The notes under the pieces: generated by a model
The model's input: only the letters and a program-made list of their open reading frames with translations
Databases searched by the model: none
Told to the model about the DNA's origin: nothing
Translations under genes and position numbers: made by a program
NCBI GenBank assembly: GCA_910578885.1
Contig: CAJTSH010000072.1
Span: 1-9,651, forward strand
Source: an uncultured Lachnospiraceae bacterium
GTDB taxonomy: Bacteria; Bacillota; Clostridia; Lachnospirales; Lachnospiraceae
Direction of reading: 5' to 3'
Length of the DNA: 9,651 nt
In this document: positions 5,241-9,651 of the stretch, piece by piece
Position numbering within the stretch: the stretch's first letter is position 1
Layout: the number at the start of each line of letters is the position of its first letter

Positions 5241-5262
5241 TGGGTACGATTTGGGTACAGAT
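5241..5262. repeat. Tandem TGGGTAC repeats, candidate integrase arm site or att flank
   Basis: TGGGTACGATT (5241-5251) is followed head to tail by TGGGTACAGAT (5252-5262), an 11-bp period of about one helical turn. Short tandem repeats of this kind are common next to attachment sites of tyrosine-integrase elements. The position, between a terminator and the first gene of the second module, fits a junction. The core site and its partner end are not in view. Confidence 0.4.
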
Positions 5263-5270
5263 TTTTAATA

Positions 5271-6128
5271 TTATTGGTTTTCAATGTTTATTCCTTTGTT
5301 TTTGGCACATTTTATAATGGCATTGGCAAAATCTCGATTATTAGAAATATTTTTTCCTAAAATAATTTTTGATGGTAATATAAAATCAAATAATGCTCCG
5401 GTTTTATTATCGTTAAGTTTTATATGGTCGTATATTATCCGCCATTCATATTCTTTAGCATAGGGAACCTTATCTTTGGTTAAACACGATAACATATATT
5501 TGTTTGCCGCTTTTTCACAGTTAATGCTTGTATCTTTGAAATCATCAGAATTAAACTTAATGTCTTTTGTTTCACTTCTATTATCAACATACCTTATTGG
5601 AAAAAAACGTAGGGGATGCTTAATTCCCATTACTATATTATCCATTTCATATTCGAAGCATATACCTTCACTGTTCTGAGCATAATGCTCCCACATGTAT
5701 GAGTTATAAGATTCAGAGATACAAGCAATTAAGCACTCGTTTCGAATAATCTCATTTAGCTGTTGAAATTTGTGATTTTCCTTTATCTTCCCAATAAGTT
5801 GTTGCATGGCATTATCGTCTATAAAACAAAAATCATATTTATGTTCTGGATATTTTATGTTGCGTATATAGTATTCGTATAAGTTGTAAATATCATATTC
5901 TATTTTGCAATCACCGGAATCTTCGTATTGCGATGGTCTGCAAAGATATATTTTTTCTTTGTTGAGAGCATCTACTTCGTGCATTTTAGGAGGACGAAAT
6001 CTATATAATTTGTGACGAGTATTTCGTTCCCTAAGTTTCATTACATAATCTATGGCGGTGGATTTATTGCCGATAGAATATGCATTTATAACTGCATTTT
6101 CTCTTAACAATAATTCTTTTCGTGTCAT
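5271..6128 (-). CDS. DUF2971 family protein (285 aa), function unknown
   Basis: Recognisable DUF2971 pattern: LYRFRPPKMHEVDALNKEKI (residues about 41-60), followed by YLCRPSQYEDSGDC; then CLIACISESYNSYMWEHYA with the conserved M-W-x-x-Y-A and the following SEGICFEYE; then AKEYEWRII near residue 230. No signal peptide or membrane helix is seen. The family has no established activity; members are frequent on mobile elements and a defence or toxin role is sometimes suspected. AGGAGAG lies nine bases before the ATG. The gene begins 31 bp after the XRE repressor gene on the same strand, so the two are probably co-transcribed. Its DNA looks more A+T-rich than the repressor and integrase genes beside it, as expected of acquired cargo. 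It stops just inside the TGGGTAC repeats. Confidence 0.75.
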   Translation of the reverse strand: MTRKELLLRENAVINAYSIGNKSTAIDYVMKLRERNTRHKLYRFRPPKMHEVDALNKEKIYLCRPSQYEDSGDCKIEYDIYNLYEYYIRNIKYPEHKYDFCFIDDNAMQQLIGKIKENHKFQQLNEIIRNECLIACISESYNSYMWEHYAQNSEGICFEYEMDNIVMGIKHPLRFFPIRYVDNRSETKDIKFNSDDFKDTSINCEKAANKYMLSCLTKDKVPYAKEYEWRIIYDHIKLNDNKTGALFDFILPSKIILGKNISNNRDFANAIIKCAKNKGINIENQ

Positions 6129-6159
6129 ATATATTTACTCTCCTAAGATAGTGTATAGT

Positions 6160-6705
6160 TTATTCTTTTGGATTCAATCCAATCTCATCCAGAGCCTCAT
6201 CATGCGCTTTCTGTATCTTCAGATTTAGATCAAAAGGTTCTGAATCCGGATAAATATCCATCCAAAGGTTAAAAGTCGCCTCCGCTTTTAGCAATGCCTC
6301 TCCACGTTTTTTCACATCCTTAATGGAGTTGCATTCATCCACTTCTTTCATATATTCCTCATAGCGGTCACACCATGAACGCATTAAAGAAAGCGTGCCA
6401 AAGCTGACTGCAACCATATCATTACCGTCCTGATCCTGATACTCAAATAAATGCCCGTCATACTGCCGGAACACTTGGAAAAGCCTGTGCATGGCTTTTA
6501 CACCGTCAAAGTTCGAGTTAGTTAATACTTCAACATTGACAGCGAGTGCCTGTGCTAAAGCCTCTAAAGATTTTAATTTGGGGTTTCTGCGCCCGCTTTC
6601 ATATGCCCTAATGTAGGCTTCGCTGACACCAACCATTTCTCCTAATTGCTTTAATGTCAGACCTCGTTCTTGACGTATGCGCCGAATGTTTTCGCCGACG
6701 GTCAT
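6160..6705 (-). CDS. XRE-family repressor-like regulator (181 aa)
   Basis: A classical HTH_3 domain occupies residues about 3-62: IGENIRR-type start (VGENIRRIRQERGLTLKQLG), recognition part VSEAYIRAYESGRRNPKLKS, then LEALAQALAV. The C-terminal 110 residues contain FRQYDGHLFEYQDQDGNDMV and several helices. They lack the Ser-Lys pair of LexA-type self-cleaving repressors, so induction by RecA is not indicated. GGAGG lies nine bases before the ATG. It diverges from xis-int, and the intervening DNA has GTATC/GATAC dyads over the xis promoter. The likely job is to keep excision and integration silent and to regulate its own operon with DUF2971. Confidence 0.85.
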   Translation of the reverse strand: MTVGENIRRIRQERGLTLKQLGEMVGVSEAYIRAYESGRRNPKLKSLEALAQALAVNVEVLTNSNFDGVKAMHRLFQVFRQYDGHLFEYQDQDGNDMVAVSFGTLSLMRSWCDRYEEYMKEVDECNSIKDVKKRGEALLKAEATFNLWMDIYPDSEPFDLNLKIQKAHDEALDEIGLNPKE

Positions 6706-6815
6706 AATATTATGCCTCCTGTGTTATGGGATTTTCATTAATACAAGAAAATATCAAATGCAACTTAATAATACCATAAGATACGGAATAAATAAAGAGA
6801 TATTTTAAAAAGGTA

Positions 6816-6844
6816 TTGACACGCATCAAAAGATACGCTAATAT
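6816..6844 (+). promoter_or_regulatory. xis: Promoter of the xis-int operon
   Basis: TTGACA (6816-6821), a 17-bp spacer and TAATAT (6839-6844) form a near-perfect sigma-A promoter about 60 bp before the xis start. The spacer itself contains an operator-like dyad, so a repressor bound there would block polymerase. Confidence 0.85.
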
Positions 6845-6865
6845 ATAAACGTATCAAAAAGATAC
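6823..6865. promoter_or_regulatory. Operator pair for the XRE repressor (GTATC-N4/5-GATAC)
   Basis: GTATC-AAAAA-GATAC (6851-6865) is a perfect dyad just downstream of the -10 box. GCATC-AAAA-GATAC (6823-6836) is a near copy between -35 and -10. A further GATAC half-site lies at 6780-6784. The A-rich spacer and repeated half-sites fit a lambdoid-type operator set for the divergent XRE protein. Confidence 0.7.
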
Positions 6866-6902
6866 ACAATAAAATCAAATGATATAAACGGAGGTAAACA
6901 AC

Positions 6903-7097
6903 ATGAACGAAAAACTTTATTACAATGCCGCAGATATTGCGGCGATGCTCGGCATCAGTATGGGAAAGTCCTACAAGATTCTGCGGGAAATGAACAGCGA
7001 ATTATCTTCTAAAGGCTTTCTCACAATCGCAGGGAAAATCCCCGTAGCCTATTTCAAAGAAAAATGGTACGGGGCGGCAAAGGAGGCGGTTGTATGA
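6903..7097 (+). CDS. xis: Excisionase-like helix-turn-helix protein (64 aa)
   Basis: A small DNA-binding protein with a MerR/HTH_17-like N-terminus: LYYNAADIAAMLGISMGKSY (residues about 5-24), followed by KILREMNSEL. The second half (LTIAGKIPVAYFKEKWYG) resembles the wing and tail of excisionases. Size and position directly before a tyrosine integrase match Xis proteins, which bend attachment DNA and favour excision over integration. GGAGG lies eight bases before the ATG. The stop TGA overlaps the integrase start (ATGA), so both are translated in a fixed ratio from one operator-controlled promoter. The call rests on fold and context; it could alternatively be a simple transcription regulator. 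Confidence 0.75.
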   Translation: MNEKLYYNAADIAAMLGISMGKSYKILREMNSELSSKGFLTIAGKIPVAYFKEKWYGAAKEAVV

Positions 7098-8173
7098 GCT
7101 GTAATGCGAAAAAAGATTCCAACGGCACATGGCGGATACAATACCGCTGGACGGACTGGACAGGAGCGAAAAAGAAGTCACAGAAAAGAGGATTTAAAAC
7201 AAAGAAGGAAGCAGAAGAATGGTATGCGCACTTCCTGTTGCAGCAATCCTCTGATCCGACAATGACGCTGGCTGATTTTTGGGAGATTTACAAGGCGGAT
7301 ATGGAAAAACGTCTGCGGAAAACGACCATGAAGCAGAAAGAGTATGTGATGAACGATAAGGTTCTGCCTTACTTTGGCAATACGCCAATCAATGGAATCA
7401 CTGCTCCTATGATAAGAAGGTGGCAGGGTGAGATGATGGAGAAAGGCTTCAAACCTACTTATCTGAAAACCATACATAACCAGCTCAGCGCCATTCTGAA
7501 TTATGCAGTCAATTTTTATGATTTGCGCTCTAATCCATGCCGGAAAGCGGGAAGTATGGGAAAGAGCAGGGCTGATGAAAGACCATATTGGACTCTGGAG
7601 GAATTTCAGAAGTTTTCGGATGCAATTATGGACAAGCAGGATTCGTGGGTTGCGTTTCAGATTTTATTCTGGACAGGGATGCGTTTGGGAGAACTGCTTG
7701 CGCTTCAGGTAAAGGATGTAAATTTTGAGGAAGGTACGATTACGGTTGATGAATCTCTTGCGAGGATTGACGGGGAAGATTTGATAACCGCACCGAAAAC
7801 AGAAAGTTCCATCAGGGTAATTACGATACATAAAGAATTGCAGGAGGCAATCAAAGAGTATATTTCAACGCTTTATCGGGCGAGGGCAGGTACACGCCTT
7901 TTTGCAGGAAGGACAAAGAGTTTCTTTGAGCATGAAATGGAGAGGGGAATTAAGCTGTCAGGTGTAAAAAAGATAACTGTCCATTGTACCAGACACAGTC
8001 ATGCAAGTATGCTTGTACAGATGGGATTTAGTCCTGTTGAGATTGCAAAAAGATTAGGGCATGGGAAAGTTACAACTACGATTGAAACATACTGCCATCA
8101 GTCTATGGATGCACAGATAAAAATTGCGGACAGGCTTGGAAAAGTGGAGAGAGGTGAGGAAAGTGGCGTGTAA
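7094..8173 (+). CDS. int: Tyrosine recombinase / integrase (359 aa)
   Basis: Catalyses site-specific integration and excision of the element. Residues about 10-50 form an arm-binding domain (NGTWRIQYRW, then KRGFKTKKEAEEWY). About 57-150 is the SAM-like core-binding domain (TMTLADFWEIYKADM). The rest is the catalytic domain with a full set of active residues: Arg197 (TGMRLGELL), Lys235 (APKTESS), His297 and Arg300 (VHCTRHSH), His323 (RLGHGK) and the nucleophile Tyr333 (TIETYCH). The protein is therefore probably active. ATG 7094 is chosen because AAAGGAGG lies seven bases before it and it overlaps the xis stop; an upstream in-frame start at 7064 falls inside xis. The 3' end overlaps the MobC-like gene by 11 bases. 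Confidence 0.93.
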   Translation: MSCNAKKDSNGTWRIQYRWTDWTGAKKKSQKRGFKTKKEAEEWYAHFLLQQSSDPTMTLADFWEIYKADMEKRLRKTTMKQKEYVMNDKVLPYFGNTPINGITAPMIRRWQGEMMEKGFKPTYLKTIHNQLSAILNYAVNFYDLRSNPCRKAGSMGKSRADERPYWTLEEFQKFSDAIMDKQDSWVAFQILFWTGMRLGELLALQVKDVNFEEGTITVDESLARIDGEDLITAPKTESSIRVITIHKELQEAIKEYISTLYRARAGTRLFAGRTKSFFEHEMERGIKLSGVKKITVHCTRHSHASMLVQMGFSPVEIAKRLGHGKVTTTIETYCHQSMDAQIKIADRLGKVERGEESGV

Positions 8174-8498
8174 GCGTGAGGACAGGTTTCGACGTAACAC
8201 AATCGCATTCTGGCTGAGTGATGAAGAAAAAGCCCAAGTGGAAGCGAGGATTATATTATCGGGACTTCCCAAAGGAGATTATTACCGCAAATCCATATTG
8301 GGACAGGAAGTGACGGTAACTGTCGGAAATTATATGTCTAACAGAGTCGCAAAAGCTTTAGAACAGATATTGGAACATCTGAAAGGCGGAAATACAGAAG
8401 ATGAAAAATTACTGTTTCAACTAGTAAAGCAGCTATTAGAAATTCGGCAGAATGAAAATGCTCCTGCTGGTAACAGGAGCATTTCGGAAACAGATTAG
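8163..8498 (+). CDS. MobC-like mobilisation / ribbon-helix-helix protein (111 aa)
   Basis: MobC-type proteins bind near oriT and help a relaxase open the DNA for conjugative transfer. The N-terminal part has the expected basic start and ribbon strand (RFRRNTIAFWLSDEEKAQ, residues about 8-25) followed by helices with SGLPKGDYYRKSILGQEV. This fits the MobC/RHH pattern common in Clostridia mobilisable elements. The C-terminus is helical (ALEQILEHLKGG, then LLFQLVKQLLEIRQ). The start is inferred as GTG 8163 with GAGGTG at 8151-8156 as RBS; it overlaps the integrase end by 11 bases. The last codons contain an 11-bp perfect hairpin (8456-8484). No relaxase is in the window, so the mobilisation role is inferred. 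Confidence 0.65.
   Translation: MACKREDRFRRNTIAFWLSDEEKAQVEARIILSGLPKGDYYRKSILGQEVTVTVGNYMSNRVAKALEQILEHLKGGNTEDEKLLFQLVKQLLEIRQNENAPAGNRSISETD
8456..8484 (+). repeat. Perfect 11-bp hairpin inside the 3' end of the MobC-like gene
   Basis: AAATGCTCCTG (8456-8466) pairs with CAGGAGCATTT (8474-8484) around a 7-base loop. Only a short T-stretch follows (TTTC), so it is a weak terminator at best. It encodes the last residues (ENAPAGNRSIS) and may limit read-through from int-mob into the primase gene or protect the transcript end. Confidence 0.6.
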
Positions 8499-8512
8499 GT
8501 TGTTGGCGCAAC

Positions 8513-8579
8513 TTAATCTGAGTGCAAAAAAGACAAGCCTCTTTGCATATATTTTGCAGATTAATTATAGCAGAGGCTT
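8513..8579 (+). promoter_or_regulatory. Interleaved inverted repeats in the leader of the primase gene
   Basis: Arm A (TTAATCTG 8513-8520 plus GCAAAA 8524-8529, small bulge) matches TTTTGCAGATTAA (8552-8564). Arm B (AAGCCTCT 8535-8542) matches AGAGGCTT (8572-8579), followed by a T-run. Order A-B-A'-B' means the two stems interlock, as in an attenuator or pseudoknot. Alternatively the repeats belong to an oriT next to the MobC-like gene. Confidence 0.45.
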
Positions 8580-8610
8580 TTCCGAATGAAAAGGAGGAGA
8601 GGCAGTAAAA

Positions 8611-9258
8611 TTGAATATTTTTTCAGAGGTAAAGGAACATCTGACAGCAAGGCAAGTGGCAGAATATTATGGTTTGCAGGTTAAAAGAAATGGCTTAGCT
8701 TGTTGTCCATTTCATGATGATAAACACCCAAGCATGAAGATTGATAAAAATTATCACTGCTTTGCCTGTGGCGTTGGTGGAGATGCGGTTGATTATGTTT
8801 CGCGTATGTTTGGACTATCACAGTATGATGCGGCGTTAAAGTTGATAGAGGATTTTATGCTGCCTATTGATGCAAAGGGAATTGCGGGGTTAAGCGTGCA
8901 GGAAAAAGAGCGTATCAGCAGGGAAAAGGCAGAGCGTGAAAGGATTACACGCATTCAGGAACGATTTGACAAATGGTGCATTCAGACTGTTGATTTATTG
9001 AGAAACTGTATTTCAGAGATTGACTGTGCAAATCGTTTTCTTATTGGGAAACCGCCGGACATTATTTTTTCAGAGGATTATGCGCAGATGCTTCATGCAG
9101 AGCCGCTTCTCAATTACTGGCTGGATATTTTGTGTATGGGAGATGTTTCAGAGAGGCAGGAGCTGTTTTTGAATGATAGAAAGAAGGTGGAGGAAATTGC
9201 AGGAAAAATCTGCACAGGCAGAAAACGAATTATGGAATGCAGTCGGGGAAGTGCTTGA
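8611..9258 (+). CDS. CHC2 zinc-finger primase-like protein (215 aa)
   Basis: DnaG-type primases use a CHC2 zinc finger to recognise template DNA. Here Cys32, His35, Cys50 and Cys53 (CCPFHDDKHPSMKID, then YHCFACGVGGDAVDYV) form the finger, preceded by the usual ARQVAEYYGL helix. No Toprim catalytic domain follows; the remaining 140 residues are helical and charged (EKERISREKAERERITRIQE). It is therefore the template-binding half of a replication module, with VapE/D5-like functions in the next gene. The start is inferred as TTG 8611 with GGAGAGG at 8596-8602; the upstream ATG at 8586 is out of frame. Its 3' end overlaps the VapE-like gene in another frame. It serves element replication, either after excision or during transfer. 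Confidence 0.82.
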   Translation: MNIFSEVKEHLTARQVAEYYGLQVKRNGLACCPFHDDKHPSMKIDKNYHCFACGVGGDAVDYVSRMFGLSQYDAALKLIEDFMLPIDAKGIAGLSVQEKERISREKAERERITRIQERFDKWCIQTVDLLRNCISEIDCANRFLIGKPPDIIFSEDYAQMLHAEPLLNYWLDILCMGDVSERQELFLNDRKKVEEIAGKICTGRKRIMECSRGSA

Positions 9259-9651
9259 TATGGAAATGAGTACAGTGGAGGACGTGCTGGAGTCGCTTGC
9301 AAGAACGCAGAAAGGGAATGTGAAATCCTCCATCGAAAACTGCATGACTATTTTATACAGAGATCCGGTTCTGAAAGATGCCATATGTAAAAATGAGCTG
9401 ACAAACAAAATTGACATTGTAAAGCCGTTATTGTGGAAGCGGAACGGAAACAGTATCACTGATGTGGATATGTACCAGATTCAGCGTTACATAGAAACAC
9501 ATTATGGCATTTCCAATGATAAAGTCATCAATAAGGCTGTCAGTATTGCAGCCAGTGAGAGAAGTTATCACCCAATCAGGAATTTTCTTGAAGCCTTGCA
9601 ATGGGATGGAAAAAACAGGATTGCAAATCTGCTTCCACGTTTTCTTGGTGC
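9173..9651 (+). CDS. VapE-like (virulence-associated E) replication protein, 5' part
   Basis: The gene runs off the window; about 159 codons are visible. The reading frame gives ENELWNAVGEVLDMEM, a helical region (EDVLESLARTQKGNVKSSIE) and then ASERSYHPIRNFLEALQWDG followed by KNRIANLLPRFLG. The H-P-I-R-N-x-L-E-x-L-x-W-D-G-x-x-R-I pattern is typical of the region before the P-loop of VapE/D5-type helicases in satellites and mobilisable elements. A stop (9170-9172) directly precedes ATG 9173, and AGGAG at 9158-9162 is a fair RBS, so 9173 is the first possible ATG. It overlaps the primase gene by 86 bases. ATG 9260, two bases after the primase stop, is the alternative start. The ATPase motifs lie beyond the window. 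Confidence 0.75.
   Translation, partial: MIERRWRKLQEKSAQAENELWNAVGEVLDMEMSTVEDVLESLARTQKGNVKSSIENCMTILYRDPVLKDAICKNELTNKIDIVKPLLWKRNGNSITDVDMYQIQRYIETHYGISNDKVINKAVSIAASERSYHPIRNFLEALQWDGKNRIANLLPRFLG

Larger units (their letters stand above)
6160..9651. mobile_element. Integrative mobilisable element or satellite, integration-replication end (partial)
   Basis: Repressor, excisionase, tyrosine integrase, MobC-like protein, CHC2 primase-like protein and VapE-like protein occur in one contiguous block. Integrase with MobC points to an integrative mobilisable element, while primase with VapE also occurs in phage satellites. A relaxase should follow beyond the window if it is an IME. DUF2971 (5271-6128) is probably its cargo. 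The left end is likely near 5240. Confidence 0.65.

Noticed and set aside
5188..5262. A tRNA 3' end as integration target
   Set aside because: No cloverleaf, T-arm (GTTCRANNC) or CCA end could be found; the stem is a terminator.
7178..7477. Minus-strand open frame within the integrase gene
   Set aside because: Lies wholly opposite a clear integrase with complete catalytic residues; shadow composition.
8456..8484. Hairpin read as a normal Rho-independent terminator
   Set aside because: The stem is good, but only about three T residues follow and it lies inside coding sequence, so it is listed as a repeat with uncertain role.

Overview
The window looks like accessory DNA from a low-to-moderate GC gut Firmicute, probably Lachnospiraceae or a relative. 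The grounds are near-consensus AGGAGG ribosome binding sites, A+T-rich intergenic promoters, TTG and GTG starts, and the protein families present. No host housekeeping gene, rRNA, tRNA or CRISPR array is seen. Two mobile elements appear to lie side by side.

Positions 70-2313 (+) are the end of a phage late operon. A tail-region accessory protein and a very small protein are followed by two small membrane proteins, an LLH-type holin and a glucosaminidase/peptidoglycan-binding endolysin. The genes are tightly packed or overlapping, in the order of the classic tail-end/holin/lysin cassette of Firmicute prophages.

Positions 2348-4996 form a compact accessory cassette in the usual place for lysogenic-conversion genes. 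A small Cro/CI-like regulator (+) ends at a 16-bp perfect-stem terminator shared with a convergent minus-strand operon. That operon reads amidoligase, 66-aa basic protein, 65-aa basic protein, gamma-glutamylcyclotransferase-like protein. A second small Cro/CI-like regulator diverges from the amidoligase. The two share a symmetric promoter region with paired TTGACT -35 boxes and repeated TTGATTA(AAATA) motifs. Amidoligase (bond making) beside GGCT (gamma-glutamyl bond breaking), with two unrecognised small proteins between them, is the best candidate for a little-described system here.

Positions 4997-5270 hold a strong terminator and tandem TGGGTAC repeats. They probably mark a junction or integrase-binding region, though no core attachment site can be proved from one end.

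Positions 5271-9651 look like the integration/mobilisation/replication end of an integrative mobilisable element or phage satellite. The minus strand carries a repressor-like XRE protein and a DUF2971 cargo gene in one operon. Diverging from them are an excisionase-like protein, a complete tyrosine integrase, a MobC-like protein, a CHC2 zinc-finger primase-like protein and the start of a VapE-like protein that runs off the window. GTATC/GATAC operators overlap the xis-int promoter and suggest that the XRE protein represses excision and integration.
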